A DNA stretch of 64,000 nt. Source: Hymenobacter sp. BRD67. GTDB taxonomy: Bacteria; Bacteroidota; Bacteroidia; Cytophagales; Hymenobacteraceae. Of the stretch, positions 1-9,810 are shown in pieces. Each line of letters opens with the position of its first letter. The stretch's first letter is position 1. The position numbers were made by a program, and so were the translations under genes. The stretch is taken from assembly GCF_013256425.1 (NCBI RefSeq), contig NZ_CP053904.1, positions 1,426,001 through 1,490,000 of the forward strand, in the 5' to 3' direction. Below the pieces are notes generated by a model that did no database searches, was not told the DNA's origin, and was given only the letters and a program-made list of their open reading frames with translations.

Positions 1-17
1 CCTGGCGACGGGTGGTT

Positions 18-1344
18 TTAAGCCGATTCCAGGTCATATTGCTTGAGCTTGCGGTAGAGGGTGCGCTCCGAGATGCCCAGGTCTTGGGCAGCATATTTGC
101 GCTTGTTGTGATGCTTTTTCAAGGCCTTGAGAATCATCTCTTTCTCAATTGCATCGAGCGACAAGGTCTCTTCCTCGGTTTCGTGCGAGATGTCTTCCGT
201 CTGGTCGGTATCGTCCTCGTCGGCATAGTTACTGACCGAGCTTACATCTACCCGCAGCGGCGCAGCCGGGCTGGCGGGCAGGTAATAGCCGTTGTTTTCG
301 GTGGCGCCATCCGGGCCGGATAGGGCGCAGGCTCATTTAAGTTGTTGAATAAATGGCTGTTCTGCCGCAGCAGCTCCTGGGTATCAGTAGTGGCGGGGCG
401 GTTGCCGGTGGCCAGCTCCAGCACCACTTTTTTGAGGTCGGTCATGTCGCGGCGCATGTCGAACAGCAGCCGGTACAGAATATCGCGCTCCGAATAAGAA
501 CTAAAGTCATTGCCGGTGCCGTGGCCGGGCAGCAGGGCCGGCAACAGCGACGTTTGGACAGCCGGCAAATAGGTAGTCAGGCGGGCAGCATCAACTTCAC
601 GCTCCAACTCCAGCACCGAAATCTGCTCGGCCAGGTTCTTGAGTTGGCGAATGTTGCCCGGAAACCGAAACCGCGTGAGCAGTCGGACCGCGTCGGGCGT
701 GAGAGATATAGGTTTTACTCTATGTTTCTCCGAAAAGTCAGCCGTGAACTTGCGGAACAGCAGGTAGATATCATCGCCGCGCTCGCGCAGCGGAGGTACC
801 GTAATCGGCACTGTGTTAAGGCGATAGTACAAGTCTTCGCGGAATTTGCCGGCCTGCACCCGGTCGAGCAGATTCACGTTGGTGGCGGCTACTACGCGCA
901 CATCGGTTTTCTGCACCTTGCTGGAGCCCACCCGGATAAACTCGCCATTTTCGAGCACGCGCAGCAGGCGGGCCTGGGTGCCCAGCGGCATTTCGGCAAT
1001 CTCATCCAGAAAGATGGTGCCGCCGTCGGTCACTTCAAAATAGCCCTTGCGAGCTTCATTGGCCCCGTGAACGCGCCTTTTTCGTGTCCAAACAGCTCCG
1101 AGTCGATGGTGCCTTCCGGAATGGCGCCGCAGTTGATGGCGATAAACTGCCCGTGCTTGCGCGGCGACAGGGCGTGGATAATCTTAGAAAACGACTCCTT
1201 GCCCGACCCGCTTTCGCCGGTAATGAGCACGGTCATGTCAGTCGGCGCGACCTGCGCGGCTACCTGAATGGCGTAGTTCAGCGCCGACGCATTACCAATG
1301 ATGCCGAAACGCTGCTTGATGGATTGGATTTCTTGATTTGTCAT
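18..1344 (-). CDS. Sigma-54-dependent transcriptional activator (AAA+ and Fis-type HTH), two frame breaks
   Basis: Enhancer-binding activator for sigma-54 RNA polymerase. The AAA+ core starts almost at once, with no receiver domain: Walker A GESGSGKE near residue 45, the sigma-54 contact loop GAFTG near residue 90, and Walker B IFLDEIAEMP just after. The last 40 residues form a Fis-type helix-turn-helix ending in TLYRKLKQYDLESA. The reading frame breaks twice: near 1063, where an extra G restores GAFTGANEARKG, and near 315, where an extra G/C joins the acidic linker to the HTH. Repaired length is 442 residues. It lies 140 bases downstream of miaB on the same strand. In other Bacteroidota an activator of this type often sits between miaB and an LptE-like gene (from memory); that next gene would lie outside the window. 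What it senses is unknown. Confidence 0.85.
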
Positions 1345-1484
1345 TAGCCAGACTAAGCCTGATAAGCTCAGTCCATGAAGTTTATTTCTTAGGAAAATTC
1401 AGGCGCCATACCAAGCGGATGACTAAAAAGCGACCAAGCCACCCACCGGCAGCAAGTCAGATTTAACATCCATACGGAGAGAGG

Positions 1485-2930
1485 TTAGCTGATTTGTACT
1501 GCCTCGCCCAGTAGCGAGCCGCCGGTGTTAGTGTGTACCAGTACGTTAACGTAGTCGCCTTTCTGGAAATTTTGCTTCGGAAAAATTACTACCTGATTCT
1601 GGCTGTTGCGGCCGCTGAGGTCGTCTTTCGAGCGCTTGGAGAAATTCTCGACCAGTACCTGATGCACGCGGCCGACCCCGCGCTCGTAGCGGGCACGGCT
1701 GTGCGCCTGCTGGCGGTCGATTATTTCCTGAAGGCGGCGTTTTTTGGTTTCCAGCGGCACGTCATCGGCGAGCTTGCGGGCGGCCAGCGTGCCAGGGCGC
1801 TCCGAATAAAAGAACATATAAGCCATGTCATATTGAACATGGTCGATAAGGCTCAGCGTGTCCTGATGCTCTTCTTCCGTCTCGGAGCAGAAGCCGGCAA
1901 TCATATCCGTCGAGATGGCACAGTCGTCGCCCAGGATGCGGCGCACGGCCGCCACGCGCTCCTCGTACCAGGCCCGGTCGTAGGTCCGGTTCATCAGTGC
2001 CAGCACGCGCGAGTTGCCGCTCTGGGCGGGCAGATGCAGGTACTTGCAGATGTTGTCGTGGCGCGCCATCGTGTGCAGCACCTCGTCGGTAATATCCTTG
2101 GGGTGCGAGGTCGAAAAGCGCACCCGCAGCTGCGGGCTCACGAGCGCTACGCGCTCCAGCAACTGGGCAAAGTTGACGCGCTCCTGCCCATCGGTGCTGG
2201 CCCACTTGTAGCTGTCCACGTTCTGGCCGAGCAGGGTAACTTCCTTGTAGCCAGCGGCCACCAGGTCGCGGGCTTCCTGCACGATGCTGTGGGCATCGCG
2301 GCTGCGCTCGCGGCCCCGCGTGAAGGGCACCACGCAAAACGAGCACATATTGTCGCAGCCGCGCATGATGCTAATAAAGGCCGACACGCCGTTCGAGTTG
2401 AGGCGCACGGGCGTGATGTCGGCGTAGGTTTCTTCCCGGCTGAGCAGCACGTTGACGGCCTTGTGGCCCCCATCAACCTGCGCAATGAGCTGGGGAAGGT
2501 CCCGGTAGGCGTCGGGGCCCACTACGAGGTCCACGATTTTCTCTTCTTCCAAAAAACGGCTTTTGAGGCGCTCGGCCATGCAGCCCAGCACGCCCACGAG
2601 CATGCCCGGCCGGCGCTTTTTATGCGAGTTGATTTGGGTGAGGCGCATGCGCACCGTCTGCTCGGCCTTCTCGCGGATGGAGCAGGTATTGAGCAGCACC
2701 AGGTCGGCCGCAGCCAGGTCTTCGGTGGTATCGAAGCCTTCCGCCGCCAGGATGCTGGACACGATTTCAGAATCCGAGAAGTTCATCTGGCAGCCGTAGC
2801 TCTCGATGTAGAGCTTGCGGCCCGCGCCGGTGCGGGTGGCGGCGCTCACGCGCACCTCGGTGGGCAGGGCCGACGCGTCGGGTGCGGGTGCAGTAGCAAG
2901 AAAATCTAACGTAATGAGCGGTTGAGACAT
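1485..2930 (-). CDS. miaB: tRNA-2-methylthio-N6-dimethylallyladenosine synthase MiaB
   Basis: Radical-SAM methylthiotransferase that converts i6A37 to ms2i6A37 in tRNAs reading UNN codons. The N-terminal UPF0004 domain has three cluster cysteines (YGCQMN near residue 47, [18 protein letters not shown]). The radical-SAM motif CDNMCSFC follows, and a TRAM domain closes the protein with the motif [13 protein letters not shown]. Length 481 matches the family. I start at the ATG giving [11 protein letters not shown]; an upstream in-frame extension would run into pabB and through the promoter. A TATCTTTG -7 box lies 39 bases before this ATG on the minus strand. The downstream neighbour is the sigma-54 activator. 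The substrate i6A is also used by the miaE product encoded at 11910. Confidence 0.96.
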   Translation of the reverse strand: MSQPLITLDFLATAPAPDASALPTEVRVSAATRTGAGRKLYIESYGCQMNFSDSEIVSSILAAEGFDTTEDLAAADLVLLNTCSIREKAEQTVRMRLTQINSHKKRRPGMLVGVLGCMAERLKSRFLEEEKIVDLVVGPDAYRDLPQLIAQVDGGHKAVNVLLSREETYADITPVRLNSNGVSAFISIMRGCDNMCSFCVVPFTRGRERSRDAHSIVQEARDLVAAGYKEVTLLGQNVDSYKWASTDGQERVNFAQLLERVALVSPQLRVRFSTSHPKDITDEVLHTMARHDNICKYLHLPAQSGNSRVLALMNRTYDRAWYEERVAAVRRILGDDCAISTDMIAGFCSETEEEHQDTLSLIDHVQYDMAYMFFYSERPGTLAARKLADDVPLETKKRRLQEIIDRQQAHSRARYERGVGRVHQVLVENFSKRSKDDLSGRNSQNQVVIFPKQNFQKGDYVNVLVHTNTGGSLLGEAVQIS

Positions 2931-2968
2931 AGCAGGCAAGATGCCCCGGCCGGGTGCGGGGCAGGTAA

Positions 2969-2976
2969 CAAAGATA
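2969..2976 (-). promoter_or_regulatory. Probable miaB promoter -7 box
   Basis: The minus strand reads TATCTTTG, a full match to the Bacteroidota -7 consensus TAnnTTTG, 39 bases before the miaB ATG and between pabB and miaB. I could not see a clear -33 TTTG partner at the usual spacing. Confidence 0.55.
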
Positions 2977-3022
2977 CAAAAAATGACAGAATGGCAGGTG
3001 GCGGTTAGTTCCTGGCCCGGAC

Positions 3023-4305
3023 TTACGTCCCGCTGAGGCTGGTTTGCAGCGCTTCGAGCACGCCCTGCGCTTTCAGCAGGCATTCCTGGTATTCGTGCTC
3101 CGGCACGGAGTCATACGTGATGGCCGAGCCGACTTGCAGGCTGAGGTAGCCGGTATCGGCGCGGTATTGCAGGCTGCGAATCACGACGTTGAACTCGAAT
3201 TCGGCATCGGGCCACACAAAGCCGAAGCTGCCGCTGTAGAGTCCGCGCCGACTGGCTTCGTAATATTCAATAAGCTGCATGGCCCTGATTTTGGGCGCGC
3301 CCGTCATCGAGCCCATCGGAAAAGTAGCGCGCAGAATGTCGGCCAGGTCCACGCCCGGCCGTAGCTCAGCCGACACGGTCGAAATCAATTGCCAAACCTG
3401 TTTAAAGCCGTAGGTGCCAAAGAGTTCGGTCACTTCGACGGTGCCGGTGCGTGCCACGCGGGCTAGGTCGTTGCGCACGAGGTCCACTATCATCAGGTTT
3501 TCGGCGCGCTCCTTTTCGTCGTGCAGCAGGGTGAGGCGCTGCTGCTCATCATCGGCCGGCGTGGCACCGCGGCGCCGGGTGCCTTTAATGGGCTGCGACT
3601 GAATAATGGCGGGCTCGTAATGCTCCAGGAATAGCTCAGGCGACGCGCATAGCAAATAATGGTCGTGGTAGCGCAAAAAGCCCGCGTAGGGAGCCGGCGA
3701 GGCCTCATTGAGCCGCCAAAAAGTGGCGACCGGGTCGAGCTGCACGTTTTCGGCGTAAAACTCCTGGCACAGATTTAATTCATAAACCTCGCCATTCAGG
3801 ATGTCCTCGCGCACATGCGCCACGGCTTGCAGGTAGTCGGTGCGGGGCATTCGGGGGCGTAGCGGCGGCACGGCCGGCAGCGCGGCTAGGGCACTTCGGT
3901 AGCCAGAATCGCGGCCAGCACGTCAGTCACTGCGCCCTGAATCAGCAGGCTGTCGGGCTGCCAGTACAAGCAGGTTTCGGGCAAAAAGAAATGAAGCGCC
4001 GGCCAATTAAGTCCGGAAAAATTGTGACTGTGTAGCGCTTCAATCTCATTTTTAATATCGTATGTTAAAAAGCCGCAGCGTGGCGGCAGGTGCGGTGGTC
4101 CGTCCAGATAAGCCGTCAACTCGGCCAGGGAGGTAGGCGCGCCGGGGGCCGCCGGAGCCACCGCCAGCAGCCGCGTAAACGTGCCAGCCGCCGAAGCCTG
4201 TAGGTTATTGGGCTCATAATAAGCACAATGTGGAAACTGCGCCGCCCACTGCAAGGCGCGGGCGCGGAAGTCGGCGGGCAGGCTGGCGAGTGGGACGGTC
4301 AACAT
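3023..4305 (-). CDS. pabB: Aminodeoxychorismate synthase component I (PabB / anthranilate synthase I family), one frame break
   Basis: Chorismate-binding enzyme, most likely making 4-amino-4-deoxychorismate for folate. The C-terminal catalytic half shows [43 protein letters not shown] and [10 protein letters not shown], the signature order of the family. The N-terminal half, starting [13 protein letters not shown], carries the usual weak anthranilate-synthase fold. The halves are in different frames; one added C in the run at 3889-3891 joins EVP to [13 protein letters not shown] and removes the stop, giving about 427 residues. The start lies 10 bases after the TPR gene, so the two are probably cotranscribed. 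Anthranilate synthase TrpE is the alternative. The short length and lack of a trp neighbourhood favour PabB. Confidence 0.85.
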
Positions 4306-4315
4306 AAAGCTTCCA

Positions 4316-5875
4316 CTATAACCCCCGTAGAGCCAGTTTGGCTTTCTGGTCGGTGCTGTTTTTGTATTCGTGCCTGGGGTAGGCCATCGCCTGCTCAAAA
4401 TAGGCTTTGGCCGCTGACAGCTGGCCGGCTGCCTGCGCCAGGTAGCCGAGCTGCAAAGCGGACTGCGGCGCGAAGTAGTAAGCGGGGTCGCCCAGCGCGG
4501 CCGACCGGCGCAGGGTGAGCTGGTAGTCGGCCCGGGCCGAATCGAGGCGGCCCAGGCCTTCCCACACGCGGGCGCGGCGGTAAGGCGCTTCAAGCTGGTC
4601 GCGCACGGGCGTGGCGGGCGTGGGGTGAAATAGCTGCAAGGTGCTCAGTGCCTGGTTATAGTAGCCGCCATCGGTTTGCAGCCGGGCGCGGGTCAGCACG
4701 GGGTTGAGCAGCTGGGCGTCGTGGTAAAAGCGCTGGGCGTAGATATCTTCCTCAATAGTAAGCGGCCCGACCTGGTTAATTTGCTGGCGATACCGTTCGG
4801 CCGCGGCCGCGGGAGCACCACCCAGCCAGGCGGCCAGGTAAAGCTTAAAAGCCGCATCCTTGCGGTAATATTCACCCCGGTACTCGTGCAGAAACTGCTG
4901 GTTTTCGGCGATGGAGCTGGCATAGTCGCCGCGATAAAGCAGTAGGTCGGCGGCCAGGTGGTGCAGGTAGGCCAGGGGTAGGTAGGCTGCGCCGGTAGGC
5001 CGGGTTCGGTAGGCCGCCAGCGCCTGTTCGCCGTGGTGCTGACGCTTTTGCAGGCTGATAACCAAGTAGCTAAAGAGTAAGTTATCAGCCTGCTCGCTTG
5101 CCAGCCTTAGCACTAATGACAGGCTCTCATTACCTTTTTTATAATATGCTTCCCGAATAAGCGCGAGCAAAATCTGGCTTTCGGGCTGGAAATCGTGGGG
5201 TTGCGCCGCCGCCCGGCCCAGGTTTTGCAAGCCTTGCTCCACGCCTCCGCTAAGGCCGAGCAGCCGCAAAAACCAGTGGTAGCCCTCCGGCAGCGAGCCA
5301 ATACCAAACTGGCATAGTCCCAGGGTTTTGCGAATAGGTAGGTACGTAGGGTAGCGCTGCGCGGCCGCTTGCACCAGCTGGGCAGTCTGGCGCAGGTTCC
5401 AGGCGCCGCGCACCTCGTGGTGAAACACCACCTGGGCCAACGCCTGGTGTAGCCTGATTTCGGCCTGCGCGTAGTCGCGCAGGGCGCCGGCCGGTGCTTG
5501 CGCCAGCATGGCCAGGCGTGCGTCCTGGGCCACCACCGTGGCCTCGTAGCGCCCGGCATCCTGGCTGATAAGAAGCTCTACAAAATCAGCGCAGTCGGCT
5601 ACCAGCAGCGTGCCGGGGGCGCGGGCCGGCTCGGCCGCCAGCAACTGGCGGCAGGTGGTCACTTTCAGCTTCAGCAGCTCGGCGTAGGCGTGGCGGGCGG
5701 CGGGCGAAAGCGTTTCCGGGGCTAGTACGGCATCGGGTAGCGGCTGCGGGGCCAGTGCCTGGCAGGTGGCGCCAGGTGGCGCACTGAGGCCGGCCGTAGT
5801 GGCCAACAGGCTCACTACTACGCTCCACGCGCCCTGGCGAAGTCTACGGCGTATCTCGGCAGTAATTTCCGTCAA
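4316..5875 (-). CDS. TPR-repeat protein with an N-terminal hydrophobic segment
   Basis: Protein of 519 residues that I do not recognise as a named family. Residues 15-35 form a hydrophobic stretch behind arginines that looks like a signal peptide or anchor. The rest is alpha-helical with degenerate tetratricopeptide repeats, clearest in the C-terminal third (AQSALQ/YLAQAAGQLSAAKAYFEQA type units). The last repeat ends at a CDS stop 10 bases before pabB, which suggests an operon, although no functional link with folate synthesis is apparent. Similar TPR proteins in Bacteroidota are predicted to be periplasmic scaffolds. Base composition matches the neighbours. Confidence 0.75.
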   Translation of the reverse strand: MTEITAEIRRRLRQGAWSVVVSLLATTAGLSAPPGATCQALAPQPLPDAVLAPETLSPAARHAYAELLKLKVTTCRQLLAAEPARAPGTLLVADCADFVELLISQDAGRYEATVVAQDARLAMLAQAPAGALRDYAQAEIRLHQALAQVVFHHEVRGAWNLRQTAQLVQAAAQRYPTYLPIRKTLGLCQFGIGSLPEGYHWFLRLLGLSGGVEQGLQNLGRAAAQPHDFQPESQILLALIREAYYKKGNESLSLVLRLASEQADNLLFSYLVISLQKRQHHGEQALAAYRTRPTGAAYLPLAYLHHLAADLLLYRGDYASSIAENQQFLHEYRGEYYRKDAAFKLYLAAWLGGAPAAAAERYRQQINQVGPLTIEEDIYAQRFYHDAQLLNPVLTRARLQTDGGYYNQALSTLQLFHPTPATPVRDQLEAPYRRARVWEGLGRLDSARADYQLTLRRSAALGDPAYYFAPQSALQLGYLAQAAGQLSAAKAYFEQAMAYPRHEYKNSTDQKAKLALRGL

Positions 5876-5892
5876 AATGTAAGGGCGATAAA

Positions 5893-5920
5893 AAAAGGAA
5901 CGACCGGAGTCGTTCCTTTT
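5893..5920 (-). terminator. Rho-independent terminator after the zinc-ribbon gene
   Basis: A perfect 12-bp inverted repeat (AAAAGGAACGAC / GTCGTTCCTTTT) around a 4-base loop lies 22 bases past the stop of the minus-strand zinc-ribbon gene. Read on the minus strand it is followed by a T run. Confidence 0.8.
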
Positions 5921-5941
5921 CTTTGAAATACAAGCTAGAGC

Positions 5942-6715
5942 TTAGGCATTGACCGCGGCCCGGCCTTCCACATCGGCCAGAATGCGGCCGCAGTGCTCGC
6001 ACACGATGATTTTCTTGTGCGAGATAATGTCGGCCTGGCGTTGTGGGGGCACCGTGTTGAAGCAGCCGCCGCAGGCATCGCGGCGCACCAGCACTACCGC
6101 CAGGCGGTTGCGCATGTTGCCCCGAATGCGGTCGTAGGCTGTCAGCAGGCGGGCTTCTACGGGCTGAATAGCCGTTTCGCGCTCCGCAACGAGCTGCTTT
6201 TCTTCGGCTTCGTTCTCGGCCACGATGGTGTCGAGCTCGCTTTTCTTGGTGTCGAGGTCTTTGCGGCGCTCCTCAAGGCGCAGGCGCGTCACGTTGGCTT
6301 CGGTGTTGCGCTGCTCGATGAGGTACTGGGCCTCCTTGATTTTCTTGTCCGAAATCTGGATTTCGAGGCGCTGCAGCTCTACTTCTTTGGCAATAGCCTC
6401 GTACTCGCGGTTGTTGCGGACGTTGGTTTGCTGCTCTTCGTAGCGCTTGATGAGGCCTTCGGCCTCTTTCGTAGCAGCTTTGCGCTGCTTAATCTGGTCC
6501 TGCAGGCCGCTGATTTCTTCGTCGAAGCGCTTTACGCGGGCTTCGTAACCGGCAATCTCATCTTCGAGGTCGCGTACTTCTTCGGGCAGGTCGCCTCGTA
6601 CACGGCGAATCTCATCGAGCTGCGAATCAATGCGTTGCAGGTTGAGTAAAGCTTCGAGCTTGGCGGAAATAGGCGCGTCGGCCGGATTTACCACGGCGGC
6701 GGAATTAGCAGTCAT
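5942..6715 (-). CDS. Zinc-ribbon coiled-coil protein (C4-type zinc ribbon, PF02591-like)
   Basis: Residues 25-190 are a long charged coiled coil, followed by a C-terminal zinc ribbon with two CxxC pairs (ACGGC and CEHCG). This is the architecture of the widespread PF02591 family, called CdsZ in some annotations. The exact role is not settled; a nucleic-acid-linked or ribosome-linked function has been proposed. Its start codon overlaps the stop of the upstream Nif3 gene by 11 bases, so the pair is probably translationally coupled, as is common for nif3-zinc-ribbon pairs across bacteria. I start at MTANSAAVV; the longer frame upstream lies inside nif3. A TACTTTTG box inside the end of nif3 may give it a promoter of its own. 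Confidence 0.88.
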   Translation of the reverse strand: MTANSAAVVNPADAPISAKLEALLNLQRIDSQLDEIRRVRGDLPEEVRDLEDEIAGYEARVKRFDEEISGLQDQIKQRKAATKEAEGLIKRYEEQQTNVRNNREYEAIAKEVELQRLEIQISDKKIKEAQYLIEQRNTEANVTRLRLEERRKDLDTKKSELDTIVAENEAEEKQLVAERETAIQPVEARLLTAYDRIRGNMRNRLAVVLVRRDACGGCFNTVPPQRQADIISHKKIIVCEHCGRILADVEGRAAVNA

Positions 6716-7825
6716 ACTGAACGGGATTCGTGGAGGTTTCAGCGAATAAGACCGCAAAAGTACGACCGAACGCTGCCAGCAGCAAATCGCGGAATAGCTC
6801 ACCCGTAAATTGCTCGCTCTCAAAGTGCCCCACATCGCAGAGCAGCAGCCGGCCCTCGGGCGCAAAAAACTCGTGGTATTTCACATCGGCCGTCACGTAG
6901 GCATCGGCGCCGGCCGCCACGGCTGCGCCGGTCAGGAAGCTGCCCGCGCCGCCGCACAGCGCCACTTTTTTAATGGGTTTGTCAAATGCCGTGTGCTTCA
7001 CCACGGGCACGCCCAGCACGGCCTTCAGATGCTGGCGAAAATCGAGCGGACTCAGCGCCTTAGGCAAGTGGCCCACCAGGCCCGCGCCCACATCCTGGTG
7101 CTCGTTCTCGAGCTTTATCAGCTCGTAGGCTACTTCTTCATACGGATGGGCTTGGCGCAGTGCGGCCAGCACGGCCGCTTGGCGGTGCAGGGGCAGCAGC
7201 ACCTCAACCTTGGTTTCGGCTACGGAGGCGGGCTCGTTTTCGGTGCCGATGGTGGGGCGGGAGCCGGCCCCGGCGTAAAGGTGCCCAGGCCCGGCGTTTG
7301 GAAGCTGCACTCGCGGTAATTGCCGACCTGGCCCGCTCCGGCAGTATATAATGCCTGCAATACTTTGTCTGACAACTGCTGGCCATCGGCATCGGCCTGG
7401 TCGGGCACGTACGTGATGAGTCGGCCCAGCGTGCCGGTTTTGGGTGCCAGAATACGGGTGTTGACCAGCCCCAGCTTTTGGGCCAGTCGGGCATTAACGC
7501 CCTGGCGCACGTTGTCGAGGTTGGTGTGGGCCGCGTAGATGGCTACGTCGGCCTTGAGCGCGGCCATAATGGTTTGCTCTACCAGGCCCTGGCCGGTAAG
7601 GCGCCTGAGCGGCCGAAAAATGACCGGGTGGTGGCATAGCACCACGTTGCAGCCGCGCCGCGCCGCTTCGGCCACCACGGCCGGCGTGCAGTCGAGGGCA
7701 ATGAGTACGCCGGTGATTCCGGCCGTGAGCAGGCCGCATTGCAGGCCGGCATTATCGTAGCTTTCCTGGTGGGCCAGGGGCGCCGTGGTTTCGAGCAGGC
7801 GGGCCAGGTCTCTTACAGTTATCAT
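6705..7825 (-). CDS. Nif3-like dinuclear metal-centre protein, one frame break
   Basis: Member of the NIF3/YbgI (DUF34) family of hexameric proteins with a two-metal site. Visible ligands and motifs are ESYDNAGLQCG near residue 21, VLCHHPVIF near residue 63 and, in the last quarter, DVGHFESEQF. The family insert domain lies between them, with HPYEEVAYEL. The frame is broken near 7269: adding one G to the GGGG run joins FTPG to AGSRPTIGTENEP and gives about 373 residues, the usual length of the long Bacteroidota/Firmicutes form. The biochemical role of the family is unproven, though GTP cyclohydrolase-like activity has been suggested. It is the first gene of a pair with the zinc-ribbon protein. 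Confidence 0.9.
6755..6762 (-). promoter_or_regulatory. Possible internal promoter -7 box for the zinc-ribbon gene
   Basis: The minus strand reads TACTTTTG, matching TAnnTTTG, 40 bases before the zinc-ribbon ATG and inside the end of nif3. Confidence 0.4.
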
Positions 7826-7916
7826 TTAGCAAATAACAGTTAACAAGCTCACGAAAGCGGAAGGCAGGGAAGGGGTAGCTAGTAATTGATAAATATAATA
7901 GTTTTGATATAATTAA

Positions 7917-8603
7917 TTATCTAACAAGACTTCCCAGCACTTCTACATACCTGGCCACATTTTCGGCCAGCCGCTTGCGGCGGTACTGCATCAGAAAGCG
8001 CGGGTGGTCAAGAATTTCAATGCGCTCAAATAAACCCAGCTCGTTATTAAGCTTTTGCAGAAATTCGCCGTTGCGGCGGCCCAGGCTTACGGCCACGTCG
8101 CGGCGGAGGTTTAGCCGCTCGGCCTGGCTGGTAAGCGAGCGCAGCATGTCGGGCCACAGGGCTTTAATGATAGCCGGCGCATCGTAATAATTGTAGTTTT
8201 TGCCTTCGCGCGTCAGCTCCAGCGGGTACACTGCGCTGAGGAAAAAGTGGTCGTAAAACCCGGCCGGGCCGCCCAGCTCCGCAATAAAGTTATACACGAA
8301 CTCGCTCGACAGCTCGCGGCGCTTTTGCGGAAGGTTGTGCGTGATGCCGCAGCTATCGCTAAGCGCGACCGGGTCGGTAAACGAGATGCCGGTTCGGCCG
8401 CCTCCGAAGCGGCCGGGATTGATGCCGAAAATGCCAACGCGCTGGTGATTAGCGCGGTAAAAGCGCTGGGCAAACCGCCGCATAAGGTCCTGCACCTCCG
8501 GCTCCTGGTAAGAGCTGCGGGCTTCTACACCTAGTGGCAGCGGAGTGGCGGGCAGCGGAAAAGTGGAAAATAGCTGAAGCAGGCGGGTGGCGAAGTCGGG
8601 CAT
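7917..8603 (-). CDS. SMUG2-like uracil-DNA glycosylase family protein (DUF4918)
   Basis: Predicted DNA-repair glycosylase of 228 residues. The uracil-DNA glycosylase superfamily water-activating motif appears as GINPGRFGGGRTG near residue 60, and the intercalation-loop motif as DHPRFLMQY near residue 200. These are the features of the Bacteroidota family named DUF4918 or SMUG2. Substrate range is not known from sequence. It is transcribed away from lpxK; the two start codons are only 36 bases apart inside one perfect palindrome, so their promoters must be intertwined. The 91-base gap to nif3 is AT-rich and shows no clear hairpin. Confidence 0.82.
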   Translation of the reverse strand: MPDFATRLLQLFSTFPLPATPLPLGVEARSSYQEPEVQDLMRRFAQRFYRANHQRVGIFGINPGRFGGGRTGISFTDPVALSDSCGITHNLPQKRRELSSEFVYNFIAELGGPAGFYDHFFLSAVYPLELTREGKNYNYYDAPAIIKALWPDMLRSLTSQAERLNLRRDVAVSLGRRNGEFLQKLNNELGLFERIEILDHPRFLMQYRRKRLAENVARYVEVLGSLVR

Positions 8604-8643
8604 AGGGCAAAGGTCGGTGGCCGGCCCGACCTTTGCCCTATGC
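8600..8643. promoter_or_regulatory. Perfect 18-bp palindrome spanning both divergent start codons
   Basis: Arms 8600-8617 and 8626-8643 are exact reverse complements (GCATAGGGCAAAGGTCGG) around an 8-base centre. Each arm contains the ATG of one divergent gene preceded by CCTTTGCCCT, so both genes have the same immediate 5' sequence. It could be an operator for both genes or a symmetric pair of near-leaderless promoters. Confidence 0.6.
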
Positions 8644-9753
8644 TTACCTCCTGGCTGGCTTGGCTGCTTCTTCCGCTCTCTTGGCTATACGCTGCCGTGC
8701 TGGCCGGGCGCAACTGGCTCTACGACCACGGCTACAAGCACTCGGCCGCCGGCTGGGTGCCGCTGCTCAGCGTGGGCAACCTGCGGGTGGGCGGCACCGG
8801 CAAAACGCCCCACGTTGCCTGGCTGGTGCAGGAGCTGCTGCGTCAGGGCCAGCAGCCGGCTATTCTGAGCCGGGGCTACGGCCGCCAGACCAAAGGCCCG
8901 CGCCTGGCTACGCTTGCCGACTCAGCCGCCACGATAGGGGATGAGCCCTGCCAGTATTTCCAGGAGTTCAACCACCAGCGCGTGCCGGTGGCGGTGGCCG
9001 AAAACCGCCAGCTGGGGCTCGACCTGCTGCGCCAACACCACCCCGAGCTGACCTGCGTGGTGCTCGACGACGCGTACCAGCACCGCCGCGTGCGGCCCAC
9101 GCTCAATATTCTGCTCACCGAGCTGGCCCGGCCTTTCTACACCGATTTTGTGCTGCCCGCCGGCCGCTTGCGCGAAGCCCGCGCCGGGGCCGCCCGCGCC
9201 GATGTCGTTATCCTGACCAAATGCCCGCCCGGCTTATCGGCCCACGACCAGGCTGCCGCCGAGGCTCAGGTGCGGCGCTATGCCCGGCCAGGGCAGTTAT
9301 CTTGTTTTCGAGCTATGCTTACGCCGCGCCAGTGCCGCTGGCTACCGAATTGGTAGAAGTCGGGGCAGAATGGGTGGGCGCGGAGCCGGGCCCGCCGCCC
9401 GGGCCCGGCCCGGCGCTGCTGCTCACGGGTATTGCCCAGCCCGGCCCTTTGCGCAGCTACCTCGAAAGCCAGGGGTACACCATTATGCACCACGAAGCCC
9501 TGCCCGACCACCACGCGTTTCAGCCAGCCGACCTGGCGGCGCTGCAAAAGTACTGGCAGCCCGGCTGGCCTGTTTTCACCACCGAAAAAGACGCTACCCG
9601 CCTAAGCGAGCGCACGGCCCCAGGTTTGTGGGCCGGCCGGCCGGGTGGGCGCTGCGCTTCTACACGATTCCGGTGCGCGTAGCGTTGCTGGGCGCGGGCG
9701 CGGCCCGGCTGGCCGCCGTGGTGGCTGCCGCTACGACGCCCGCCCAGCCCTAG
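8640..9753 (+). CDS. lpxK: Tetraacyldisaccharide 4'-kinase LpxK, two frame breaks
   Basis: Inner-membrane kinase that phosphorylates the 4' position of the lipid A disaccharide precursor. An N-terminal hydrophobic helix (residues 2-22) precedes the Walker A motif VGGTGKTPH near residue 47. REARAGAARADVVILTKCP and the late motifs FTTEKDATRL also match LpxK. The frame breaks near 9291, where one added G gives RPGAVILFSSYAYA, and again near 9645, where one added G gives GWALRFYTIPVRV. The repaired product is about 371 residues, normal for the family. Lipid A synthesis is essential in most Gram-negative bacteria, so two real disruptions are unlikely. It ends just before the putative porin, which has its own promoter-like box. 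Confidence 0.92.
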
Positions 9754-9761
9754 TATCTTTA
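9754..9761 (+). promoter_or_regulatory. Possible promoter -7 box for the putative porin
   Basis: TATCTTTA, one base off TAnnTTTG, overlaps the end of lpxK and lies 50 bases before the porin ATG. Confidence 0.4.
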
Positions 9762-9810
9762 CGCGTTGAGCCTGGGGCGCCGGCTTACTCCCCGCGTGTT
9801 TTTTCTGTAC

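Noticed and set aside
1533..2909. Long open frame antisense to miaB (458 codons)
   Set aside because: Histidine/alanine/valine-rich mirror of a GC-rich gene with third-position bias; miaB on the other strand is unmistakable.
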